DNA from: CAYJHC01 sp964370035
GTDB taxonomy: Bacteria > Bacillota > Clostridia > Peptostreptococcales > Anaerovoracaceae
DNA: 7,093 bases
Direction: 5' to 3'
NCBI GenBank assembly: GCA_964370035.1
Contig: CAYJGT010000068.1
Span: forward strand, 1-7,093
The notes under the pieces were generated by a model. It was not told where the DNA came from. It saw only the letters and a list, made by a program, of their open reading frames with translations, and searched no databases. Position numbers and translations under genes: made by a program. This document shows, in pieces, positions 1-6,193 of the stretch; position 1 is the first letter of the stretch; every line of letters begins with the position of its first letter.

Positions 1-272
1 TCTGGAGTCCACATTACAGGGTAATCAATTACTGTTCCTGGGACTTTTAACCAACCGATTGTATCTGGGTTTAATTCTTGTAGCTCTGAAATAGTTTGAT
101 TTTCTTTGCCTAAATCTTCAAACTCTTTATCTGCCTTTAAATCTTTATAGTACTTCCACCCAATCATTCCTGCCGAAACTAGAAAAGTACAAATTAACAA
201 AATTAAAATTATTTTCTCTATTATGCTTAATTTCTTTTTTCTTTTTTCTTTCTTCTCTAAATATTTACCCAC
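1..272 (-). CDS. srtB: Class B sortase, N-terminal part (cut by window edge)
   Basis: This is a cysteine transpeptidase of the cell surface that joins secreted proteins to peptidoglycan at an NPQTN-like signal (known of the family). Ninety codons are visible, starting with GTG at 272-270. An in-frame TAA lies directly upstream, and an AAAAGGCGG ribosome binding site (278-286) sits 5 bases before the start, so the start is firm. A lysine-rich cytoplasmic N-terminus (residues 3-14) is followed by one hydrophobic segment (about 17-37), the usual SrtB signal anchor. Residues 66-90 carry the SrtB entry motif: LNPDTIGWLKVPGT, then IDYPVMWTP. The catalytic His, Cys and Arg would lie beyond the left edge, so activity cannot be judged. 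The gene begins 18 bp after tmcAL on the same strand and is probably co-transcribed with it. Class B is inferred from the N-terminal motif alone. Confidence 0.85.
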   Translation of the reverse strand, partial: MGKYLEKKEKRKKKLSIIEKIILILLICTFLVSAGMIGWKYYKDLKADKEFEDLGKENQTISELQELNPDTIGWLKVPGTVIDYPVMWTP

Positions 273-277
273 TTAAT

Positions 278-286
278 CCGCCTTTT
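278..286 (-). promoter_or_regulatory. Ribosome binding site of srtB
   Basis: AAAAGGCGG on the minus strand lies 5 bases before the GTG start. It decides the start of the sortase, which has no ATG nearby and an in-frame stop immediately upstream. Confidence 0.7.
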
Positions 287-290
287 ATTT

Positions 291-1514
291 TTATAACTTT
301 TTACATTTAGAATTATTACTTGTTTTTTTACTACTAATGTTTATAGCACACTTATTAATAGGTTTTTTAATATAATCAGAATATTCATAAGTATCTCTTC
401 CTGAAATTATATTATATATGTCTGTGCTTGGAATTTCAAAGTATTTTTCCTCCATACCTTTACTTATCTTGTTTATTATTGGTATTGAACATTTATTTTC
501 ATTTTTTATATACCTTAAAAGTTCACTCCCTTTATTATTAAAAGCTAACACTCTTGTATATAGATTTTTTTGGTTCTTTTCATAACTATCTTTGGTTATC
601 CCTATCAAAGATTGCATAAGTATTCTATTAATTCTCGTCCTTGTGTATCTTTTACTTTTTAAAACATCTACCAACTCATCTAAGTTTCTTGTTTTTCTGA
701 TGCTTTGAATAATCTTATTCTCTATCCCTTCTGCTACTCCAAATACTTTATTCAGTTCCTCTACTGGCTTTGATAGAAATGTATACTTTATTAAATCAAA
801 TAGCCTTTCATTGTTACTATCTACTAGAAATTTTTTTTCCGCTTCAATCGTCTTGCAAGTTTCATTCCCCACCAAATTTTTAATTCTATCAAAATCTTTC
901 CCTTCTATTATTTTCCTAATAGTCGTTGCACTTTCATTGTGTCCGAGACCTATTCTTGGAATATTAATTGGTTTTATGTTACTATTTATCCGATGTAACC
1001 ACTTCATATATTCAATTGCTAAAATATTATTTGGCATCCCAATAATTTCAGCATTGTTGATTTCCATTTTCTTCAAAGCTAGCTCTCTGCTTTTAGGAAA
1101 TGAAAACCCTTCATTTAAATATTCTTTTAACTTTTCTGAAAACTCTACAGGCTCATAAGCTAAAAGTTTTGCTAGCGAAAACAGTTCTTCTGGGTCACTT
1201 GCTTCTGTACCAAAAGAAATATAGTCTACTACCCCTAGCGCTTCCATTATTTTAACCCCGCCCTCCGCAAATTTTTCTGCACTGTTACAAGAAAAATGCA
1301 CGGGTAATTCTAGGCACAAATCTATACCTTCTTCCACTGCAAGGCCTGCTCTAGTCCATTTATCTAGTATGGCAGGCTCCCCTCTTTGCATGAAATTCCC
1401 ACTCATTACTGCAACTATAATATCTGCTTCCGTTTTTTCCCTTGTTTCAGAAATATGATATGTATGACCCTTATGAATAGGATTATATTCTGCTATAATT
1501 CCCGCAACTACCAT
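291..1514 (-). CDS. tmcAL: tRNA(Met) cytidine acetate ligase
   Basis: TmcAL (B. subtilis YlbM family) uses ATP and acetate to form N4-acetylcytidine at the wobble C34 of elongator tRNA-Met, acting in the cytoplasm through an acetyl-adenylate (known of the family). The 407 residues match the usual length of about 400. The N-terminus has the nucleotidylyltransferase signature: GIIAEYNP followed by HKGH at 14-17. Next come a GNFMQRGEPA block (39-48), a DKWTRA block (51-56), PNNILAIEY (161-169), and SATTIR at 195-200, the second nucleotide-binding motif. The C-terminal domain ends in a Lys/Asn/Ser-rich tail. The ATG is 2 bp after the stop of the coiled-coil gene and has only a weak GAAG upstream, so translation is probably coupled to that gene. 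The sortase gene follows after 18 bp. Confidence 0.93.
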   Translation of the reverse strand: MVVAGIIAEYNPIHKGHTYHISETREKTEADIIVAVMSGNFMQRGEPAILDKWTRAGLAVEEGIDLCLELPVHFSCNSAEKFAEGGVKIMEALGVVDYISFGTEASDPEELFSLAKLLAYEPVEFSEKLKEYLNEGFSFPKSRELALKKMEINNAEIIGMPNNILAIEYMKWLHRINSNIKPINIPRIGLGHNESATTIRKIIEGKDFDRIKNLVGNETCKTIEAEKKFLVDSNNERLFDLIKYTFLSKPVEELNKVFGVAEGIENKIIQSIRKTRNLDELVDVLKSKRYTRTRINRILMQSLIGITKDSYEKNQKNLYTRVLAFNNKGSELLRYIKNENKCSIPIINKISKGMEEKYFEIPSTDIYNIISGRDTYEYSDYIKKPINKCAINISSKKTSNNSKCKKL

Positions 1515-1516
1515 AA

Positions 1517-2071
1517 TTATTTTTCTTCATCATTAAAATCAGGAGAGTTCATAATACCTTCCGCTAAAGTTCGTATTTCCCTTCTATTCGATTCAATTTC
1601 CAAATTAACTTTTTCGAACAATTCATCTAAATATGCATACATCTCCATAACATAATCTTCTTTAAGCATATCCATTTTTTCTTGCACATTGTAGAAGAAA
1701 TTGTTTACATACTCACAGGATTGCAATCGTAATTCGCGGGAATAAATTCTAGACTCTTCTTTAAGGGCCTCACTTCTTTTCTTCACTTCTAAAAGAATAG
1801 CGTTTTCGTCCACAAGTTCTTCTGCTCTTCTTTGAGCTTCATTTATTACTTTATCATATTCTGCTTTTGCATTTTCTAAAATATTTTTTTGTTCACTAAG
1901 AACCCATTGAGCATCACTAATACTCTTTGGCAAACCATCTTTTACATCTTTTGTAATCTGCAAAAGGACATTTGGATCAATCATCACCTTTCCTGTCAAA
2001 GGAACCGTTGAAGCGCTATCTACTTCATTTTCTATTTCACTTAATAATTCTAATACTTTTATTACTTCCAT
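1517..2071 (-). CDS. Coiled-coil protein of unknown function between coaD and tmcAL
   Basis: I do not know a characterised function for this 184-residue protein. From memory, similar proteins occur at this place in many Clostridia and are often labelled 'ATPase' or likened to ATP synthase subunit b/H or DivIVA, apparently only because of coiled-coil similarity. No Walker motif, membrane segment or signal peptide is visible. Residues 1-15 look like a short amphipathic helix. A compact conserved-looking part follows, with VPLTGKVMIDP (23-33) and LPKSISDAQWVL (47-58). Residues 53-170 are rich in Glu, Lys, Arg and Ala and read as a long helix or coiled coil. An AAAGGAT ribosome binding site precedes the ATG, 16 bp after the coaD stop, and tmcAL begins 2 bp after its own stop. 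The gene itself is certain; its role could be scaffolding or cell-envelope related, but that is a guess. Confidence 0.85.
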   Translation of the reverse strand: MEVIKVLELLSEIENEVDSASTVPLTGKVMIDPNVLLQITKDVKDGLPKSISDAQWVLSEQKNILENAKAEYDKVINEAQRRAEELVDENAILLEVKKRSEALKEESRIYSRELRLQSCEYVNNFFYNVQEKMDMLKEDYVMEMYAYLDELFEKVNLEIESNRREIRTLAEGIMNSPDFNDEEK

Positions 2072-2087
2072 AACAACATCCTTTCAC

Positions 2088-2579
2088 TTATTGTTCTTTC
2101 ATCTTCACTTTATTGTCTAAAGCTTCCACTATATGGTCTGGCAAAAGATTTTTAACATTTCCTCCTAGTGAATGTACCTGTTTTGCCATACTTGAGCTAA
2201 CAAAGGAGAACTTGGGATCCGTCATTAAAAAAACCGTTTCTACATCTTGATTATACAATACTGCATTCATTTGAGCCATTTGTATTTCATTATCAAAATC
2301 ATTTATCCCTCTTAGCCCTCTAACTACCATGGAAAATTGATTTTCGTTAACAAAATCCGCAAGTAACCCTTGGAAGGATCCTACTGTAACATTATCAATT
2401 CTCTCTGTAGCTTTTTTTATCAAATCACATCTTTCATCAATAGAAAAAGTAGTAGTTTTATCCGGATTATGAATCACTCCAACCACTAAATGATCACATA
2501 TTTTTGCAGCCCTCATCAAAATATCAAGATGTCCATTTGTTAAAGGATCAAATGAACCTGCGTACAAAGCTTTTCTCAT
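2088..2579 (-). CDS. coaD: Phosphopantetheine adenylyltransferase
   Basis: CoaD transfers AMP from ATP to 4'-phosphopantetheine, giving dephospho-CoA, the next-to-last step of coenzyme A synthesis. It is a cytoplasmic hexamer in well-studied bacteria. The 163 residues are the normal family length. The N-terminus reads YAGSFDPLTNGH, with the T/HxGH nucleotide motif at 14-17. VVRGLRGINDFDNE (85-98) supplies the conserved arginines R87 and R90, and FVSSS (126-130) is the C-terminal nucleotide-binding motif. All expected active-site blocks are present. A GGAGA ribosome binding site precedes the ATG. The gap to rsmD is 62 bp, the longest inside this gene run, and the coiled-coil gene follows after 16 bp. 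Confidence 0.97.
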   Translation of the reverse strand: MRKALYAGSFDPLTNGHLDILMRAAKICDHLVVGVIHNPDKTTTFSIDERCDLIKKATERIDNVTVGSFQGLLADFVNENQFSMVVRGLRGINDFDNEIQMAQMNAVLYNQDVETVFLMTDPKFSFVSSSMAKQVHSLGGNVKNLLPDHIVEALDNKVKMKEQ

Positions 2580-2641
2580 TTAACATTCTCCATTTTATGA
2601 AAACTCATCAATTTCCAAGCTTTCATTTTCTTTTAATAACA

Positions 2642-3199
2642 TTATTTGCTATAAACACTTATATTTATTATACCATATTTTTTCTCTTTAAACTTGGTAT
2701 AATCGCCAATTTTTTCAGACATTATTAAATTTTTTGAGTGTTCTACAAAAATTACCCCATCGTCAGAAAGCAAGGCTAGTTCAGAAATTTTTTCTACGAC
2801 TTCTTCTTGAATTTCAACAAAATAAGGTGGGTCTACAAAAAATAAATCACATTTCAAACTTTCATTTTTAATCTTTTCTAAAGTTCTCTTATAGTCACCA
2901 TGATATACCTTTGCTTTTTCACTAGCCCCTTTGCAAATTTCCAAATTTTCTTTTATCAGTTTAATGCTTTCACCATTAATATCCCCAAAAAACACTAACT
3001 TAGAACCTCGACTTATTGCCTCAATTCCTAAATTACCCGTGCCTGCAAATAGGTCTGCCACTATTCCATCCTCAATATCGGCATAACTATCCGCCATGCT
3101 AAATAAAGCCTCTTTAACTTTATCTGTTGTAGGTCTTACTTTATTATCCTTTGGGGCATTTAGTCTTTTTCCTTTATAATGTCCTGCAATTATTCTCAT
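2642..3199 (-). CDS. rsmD: 16S rRNA (guanine(966)-N2)-methyltransferase
   Basis: RsmD uses S-adenosylmethionine to methylate G966 (E. coli numbering) of 16S rRNA in the small subunit. The 185 residues match the family. The N-terminus has the RNA-binding block MRIIAGHYKGKRL and RPTTDKVKEALF (22-33). The SAM-binding motif is DLFAGTGNLGIEAISRG (49-65). The acidic end of the second strand is D73, and the catalytic motif is DPPY at 123-126, as in N2-guanine and N6-adenine methyltransferases. An AGAGGTGA ribosome binding site overlaps the end of recG. The ATG starts 9 bp after the recG stop, so the two genes are translated from one message. The pairing recG-rsmD-coaD is common in Firmicutes. Confidence 0.96.
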   Translation of the reverse strand: MRIIAGHYKGKRLNAPKDNKVRPTTDKVKEALFSMADSYADIEDGIVADLFAGTGNLGIEAISRGSKLVFFGDINGESIKLIKENLEICKGASEKAKVYHGDYKRTLEKIKNESLKCDLFFVDPPYFVEIQEEVVEKISELALLSDDGVIFVEHSKNLIMSEKIGDYTKFKEKKYGIINISVYSK

Positions 3200-3208
3200 T
3201 TATCACCT

Positions 3209-5230
3209 CTAGAGTTTACTTAAAAACGATATAGTACTTCCAAATACATTTTCCATTCTTTCTCGTAGTAATTCATTTTCTTTTTTTTCAATTTTAGGAT
3301 CATCTTCTAAAATCCTCATTGCTGCTCGCTGTGTTTTTTCTAGTAATTTTACATTTTTAGCAAGCTCAAATATTCTATTAAGAACAAACCCACTTTGTGT
3401 CGTTCCAAAAATATCCCCCACTCCTCGTAGTTCTACATCTTTTTCAGAAATATAAAAACCATCTGTAGATTCTACCATTATATCTAGTCTTTTATTACTA
3501 ATTTCTGTAGACTTATCATATAAAAGAACGCAGTAGGACTGCTTATTTGACCTTCCTACTCTTCCCCTAAGTTGATGCAACTGAGCCAGACCAAACCTAT
3601 GCGCACTTTCAACAATCATTAGCGAAGCGTTTGGTACATTTATGCCCACCTCAATCACGACCGTCGAGACTAAAACTTGGATAATACCTGCTTTAAATTT
3701 ACTCATTATTTCATTTTTTTCTATGTCTTTCATGCTTCCATGAAGTAAAGCTACATTAAATTCATTAAATTTAGCTTTTAGGTCCTTATAAACAGTTTCT
3801 GCTGAGCTTGCTTCAACAGACTCTGAGTCTTCTATTAGTGGCGTAACTACATAGGCTTGTCTTCCTTGTTCTACTTCTTTTCTCAAGAAATCGTATGCCT
3901 TTTCTTTTTCTTTACTATGTAATTTCCTTGTTATTATTGGTTTTCTATCCTTTGGAATCTGGTCTATTATTGATATATCTAGATCACCATAAAGAATAAC
4001 ACCTAGTGTTCTAGGAATAGGAGTCGCAGTCATTACAAGAATATTTGGATGCTCATCACCTTGACCTTTTTCAGTTAGCAAAGCTCTCTGTGCCACTCCA
4101 AACCTATGTTGTTCATCCGTGATCACTAATCCCAGATTTTCGAATTTCACCTCATCTTCTATTATTGCATGTGTGCCTATTATTAAATCTATTTTTCCAG
4201 ACTGTAGTTCTTCCAGTATTTTTATTTTCTCGGTTCTTTTAGTGCTTCCCGTAAGGATACTTATATTAATATTTTCATTCTTAAAACTATTGCTTATAGA
4301 TTCATAATGTTGCCTTGCTAGCACTTCAGTCGGCGCCATCAAAGCCGCTTGTAGTTTTGACTTGACCGTTTTAAAAATAGCAGCCTCTGCTACTACAGTT
4401 TTCCCAGATCCAACATCCCCTTGAAGCAATCTATTCATCGGTGTCTCCGACTCTAAATCATTTGAAATTTCTCTAACTACTTTTAGTTGAGCCTCTGTTA
4501 ACTTAAAAGGTATTTTAGAAATGTACTCTTCTTCATTGCCTTTAACTTTTTTCCCTATTTTCTTTCTATAATCGCCTTTTTTAATTAAATTAAGTCCAAG
4601 TTGAAAAGTTAATAGCTCTTCAAATTGAATTCTATAAATAGCAGCTTTGTATTTTTCTTTATTTTCCGGAAAATGCATATTATTAATTGCATATGTAGGT
4701 GAACACAAATTATTTTCATCAAATACTATTTGCGGTAATGTTTCTTTTAAATCTCCTGAATATTCTAGTGCTTGTCTCATTATTTTTCTTAATTCCACTT
4801 GAGTAATACCCTTAGTAAGTGGATATATCGGAATTATTCCTTGTTCTATATTTCCGAACTCAGGAAAAATCATTTTTCCATCTATGATTTTTCCATAAAA
4901 AAAACTTTCTCTCCCTATAGGCAAAAGATTAGCGATATAGTTCGCATTAAAAAAAACAGCAAAAATCTCTCCTGTTAAATCTCCAATTTTGATCCTAAGA
5001 ACTGTTTTTCCTTTTGTATGTCTATTGCCTTTTATTACATTTAAGACTTTCCCTTTTATTAAATAGCTTTCCCCATCAACAACATCTGCAACATTGGTAA
5101 TATTTCTTCTATCTTCATATGCTCTAGGGAATAACCGAAGCAAGTCTGAAATGGTGAAAATATTCATTTTGGCTAGTAATTCTGCTTTTTTCTCACCAAT
5201 GCCTTTTAGCTTTGTTACCTTTTCATCCAT
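3209..5230 (-). CDS. recG: ATP-dependent DNA helicase RecG
   Basis: RecG is a superfamily 2 double-stranded DNA translocase that remodels stalled replication forks and branched recombination intermediates. The 673 residues are close to the usual length of about 680. An N-terminal helical part with KLKGIGEKKAELL (7-19) leads to the OB-fold wedge domain (about 55-150). The helicase motifs are all present: LTEAQ (244-248), Walker A GDVGSGKT (271-278), APTEVLA (299-305), the DEQH box (372-375), TATPIPRTL (401-409), LLHGSM (495-500) and motif VI QLRGRVGRS (553-561). The start is supported by GGAAG upstream, though at a longish spacing of about 11 bases. The stop is TAG. The asp23-like gene ends 15 bp before the start. 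The DAK-domain gene normally found between these two genes is absent. Confidence 0.97.
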   Translation of the reverse strand: MDEKVTKLKGIGEKKAELLAKMNIFTISDLLRLFPRAYEDRRNITNVADVVDGESYLIKGKVLNVIKGNRHTKGKTVLRIKIGDLTGEIFAVFFNANYIANLLPIGRESFFYGKIIDGKMIFPEFGNIEQGIIPIYPLTKGITQVELRKIMRQALEYSGDLKETLPQIVFDENNLCSPTYAINNMHFPENKEKYKAAIYRIQFEELLTFQLGLNLIKKGDYRKKIGKKVKGNEEEYISKIPFKLTEAQLKVVREISNDLESETPMNRLLQGDVGSGKTVVAEAAIFKTVKSKLQAALMAPTEVLARQHYESISNSFKNENINISILTGSTKRTEKIKILEELQSGKIDLIIGTHAIIEDEVKFENLGLVITDEQHRFGVAQRALLTEKGQGDEHPNILVMTATPIPRTLGVILYGDLDISIIDQIPKDRKPIITRKLHSKEKEKAYDFLRKEVEQGRQAYVVTPLIEDSESVEASSAETVYKDLKAKFNEFNVALLHGSMKDIEKNEIMSKFKAGIIQVLVSTVVIEVGINVPNASLMIVESAHRFGLAQLHQLRGRVGRSNKQSYCVLLYDKSTEISNKRLDIMVESTDGFYISEKDVELRGVGDIFGTTQSGFVLNRIFELAKNVKLLEKTQRAAMRILEDDPKIEKKENELLRERMENVFGSTISFLSKL

Positions 5231-5245
5231 TACTTATACTTCTTC

Positions 5246-5620
5246 CTATTGACTAAATGGGAGCATATTAGTGTTTTTTTGAATATTTAAAGTAATTGAA
5301 GAAGCCTCCTCCCCCATAAGGGAAACTAAGGATTTGTCTATTTCTCTTACAATCTCCTCTGTGATATTGTTTGCTTTGTTTTCCCCCTTAATTTTAATAT
5401 AAAGTTCAACGCAAACACCATCAGCCACTGATGTGACTTCTATATGATTTGTCTCACATACATCTAATGATTTAGCTCCTCTTTTAGCAGGCTTCCATTT
5501 ATTATCTGTAAAAACAATTTTTTCTTCGACATTATTTAGTACACCAACTACTGCTTTTTTTATTGCCTTTTCTGTAATTAAAATTTTCCCAAACTCCCCT
5601 TTAATTGTATAATTTTCCAT
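5246..5620 (-). CDS. Asp23/Gls24 family protein (YloU-like)
   Basis: This 124-residue protein belongs to the Asp23/Gls24 family (alkaline-shock protein group), small cytoplasmic proteins linked to envelope stress and, in B. subtilis, encoded by yloU near recG. The N-terminus YTIKGEFGKILITEKAIKKA fits the opening of the domain, and the body alternates short strands and helices to about residue 116. ELYIKIKG (72-79) is a typical central strand. No signal peptide or membrane segment is visible, so a membrane partner such as AmaP would be needed for anchoring. An AGAGG ribosome binding site precedes the ATG. The gene lies 62 bp after rpmB, beyond a terminator hairpin, and 15 bp before recG. Family membership rests on pattern and context; the precise role is unknown. 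Confidence 0.87.
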   Translation of the reverse strand: MENYTIKGEFGKILITEKAIKKAVVGVLNNVEEKIVFTDNKWKPAKRGAKSLDVCETNHIEVTSVADGVCVELYIKIKGENKANNITEEIVREIDKSLVSLMGEEASSITLNIQKNTNMLPFSQ

Positions 5621-5639
5621 ATTAAGCCTCTTATCAACT

Positions 5640-5670
5640 AAAAAAACCTGATCAATTCTACTTGACCAGG
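5640..5670 (-). terminator. Intrinsic terminator after rpmB
   Basis: On the minus strand CCTGGTCAA (5670-5662) pairs with TTGATCAGG (5655-5647) in a 9-bp stem with one G-U pair and a 6-base loop. Seven T residues follow directly (5646-5640). It starts 12 bases after the rpmB stop and ends 19 bases before the asp23-like ATG, so it separates the short rpmB transcript from the genes behind it or works as a partial stop. Confidence 0.85.
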
Positions 5671-5682
5671 CTATTTTATAAA

Positions 5683-5874
5683 TTAAATTGCACGGGTAAT
5701 CTTATTTGATCTAATGCATCGAGTACAAACCTTTGCTCTTCTAACTCTACCCTCATCCGACACTCTGATCGACTGAATATTTGGATTCCATTTTCTTCTT
5801 GTGTGTCTGTTTGAGTGAGAGACATTGTTTCCAGAAACTTGACCCTTACCGCAAACTTCGCATTTATTAGACAT
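5683..5874 (-). CDS. rpmB: Large ribosomal subunit protein bL28
   Basis: L28 is a small basic protein of the 50S ribosomal subunit. The 63 residues are typical of the family. Four cysteines, C5 and C8 in CEVCGKG and C50 and C53 in CTRC, form the zinc-binding ribbon of the C+ form. SHSNRHTRRKWNPNIQ (19-34) is the conserved core. The reading frame stays open upstream to a possible start at 5979. The start at 5874 is chosen because the family begins at MSNKC, an AAAGGAGGTT ribosome binding site lies 7 bases upstream, and the promoter lies inside the longer version. Transcription appears to come from the promoter at 5950-5979, and a terminator follows 12 bases after the stop. In many Firmicutes rpmB lies next to the asp23-like gene, as it does here. 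Confidence 0.97.
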   Translation of the reverse strand: MSNKCEVCGKGQVSGNNVSHSNRHTRRKWNPNIQSIRVSDEGRVRRAKVCTRCIRSNKITRAI

Positions 5875-5880
5875 CTTGCG

Positions 5881-5890
5881 AACCTCCTTT
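5881..5890 (-). promoter_or_regulatory. Strong ribosome binding site of rpmB
   Basis: AAAGGAGGTT on the minus strand is an almost perfect complement of the 16S rRNA 3' end. The GGAGG core ends 8 bases before the ATG at 5874. It settles the rpmB start against longer in-frame choices. Confidence 0.9.
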
Positions 5891-5949
5891 GCATAATTAT
5901 TATCATATTTTAACAGTATTATTACTGCGTACATGCTGTAACAAGAAAT

Positions 5950-5979
5950 AGTATACCACATATAATCTTTGTATTTCAA
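5950..5979 (-). promoter_or_regulatory. Sigma-A-type promoter of rpmB
   Basis: On the minus strand TTGAAA (-35, 5979-5974) and TATACT (-10, 5955-5950) are separated by 18 bases. A TGG directly before the -10 box gives an extended -10. A-rich tracts just upstream of the -35 (AAAAGACAAAAAG) resemble an UP element. The start of transcription would fall near 5943, leaving a leader of about 70 bases before the rpmB ATG. The leader holds one small inverted repeat (5914-5927, 5-bp stem), too weak to call a regulator. Confidence 0.78.
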
Positions 5980-6140
5980 GTACTTTTTGTCTTTTATTTA
6001 GTTTTTTTCACCTTTTTTCCCCTTTAGTTATTTTCTTTTTTCCTTACAAAATAATTATTAATAATTTTAATTGCTTGTTTAGCTTTCTCTGTTTCTCACT
6101 GTTTTATCTATATACTATTTTACTAATTTATTTAGAAAAT
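5980..6140. other. AT-rich intergenic spacer
   Basis: This is the gene-free part between the BCCT terminator and the rpmB promoter. The plus strand is strongly T-rich and short of G. I see no reading frame with a ribosome binding site, no tRNA and no clear second promoter. A 14-base AT-only palindrome at 6053-6066 is easily explained by the composition. Confidence 0.6.
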
Positions 6141-6180
6141 AAATTTAAAGAAAGGGCGATTACGCCCTTTCTTTAAATTT
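6141..6180 (-). terminator. Perfect 18-bp hairpin terminator after the BCCT gene
   Basis: AAATTTAAAGAAAGGGCG (6141-6158) is exactly complementary to 6163-6180, with a 4-base loop (6159-6162). It lies 13 bases after the BCCT stop. On the minus strand the GC-rich centre is followed by CTTTAAATTTATTTTCT, an interrupted U-rich tail that suits intrinsic termination. The stem is symmetrical, so it could also stop transcription coming from the other side, although no plus-strand gene is visible. Confidence 0.85.
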
Positions 6181-6193
6181 TAGTTTTCAAGTT

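Noticed and set aside
231..260. Long pyrimidine tract as a terminator tail or regulatory element
   Set aside because: It encodes the lysine-rich N-terminus of the sortase (codons AAA, AAG, GAA, AGA) and has no hairpin before it.
811..1158. Plus-strand frame of 115 codons opposite tmcAL
   Set aside because: It is antisense to a well-supported conserved gene, low in complexity and without a ribosome binding site or recognisable domain. The other plus-strand frames (1386-1655, 2504-2728, 4119-4307, 6315-6503) fail for the same reasons.
5676..5906. A 76-codon minus-strand frame covering rpmB
   Set aside because: It is out of frame with rpmB, starts within the rpmB ribosome binding site and shows no family features. 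L28 is unmistakable in the other frame.
5914..5927. Small hairpin in the rpmB leader as an L28 autoregulatory element
   Set aside because: The stem has only 5 pairs, is AT-rich and resembles no known ribosomal-protein leader motif that I can name.
5875..5979. N-terminal extension of rpmB to a start at 5979
   Set aside because: The extension contains the -35 and -10 boxes and the strong ribosome binding site. L28 proteins begin at the MSNKC position, so the longer frame is only open by chance.
6053..6066. AT-only palindrome AATTATTAATAATT as an operator
   Set aside because: The surrounding DNA is almost entirely A and T, so palindromes of this length arise by chance. It also lies about 75 bases upstream of the rpmB -35 box with no second copy.
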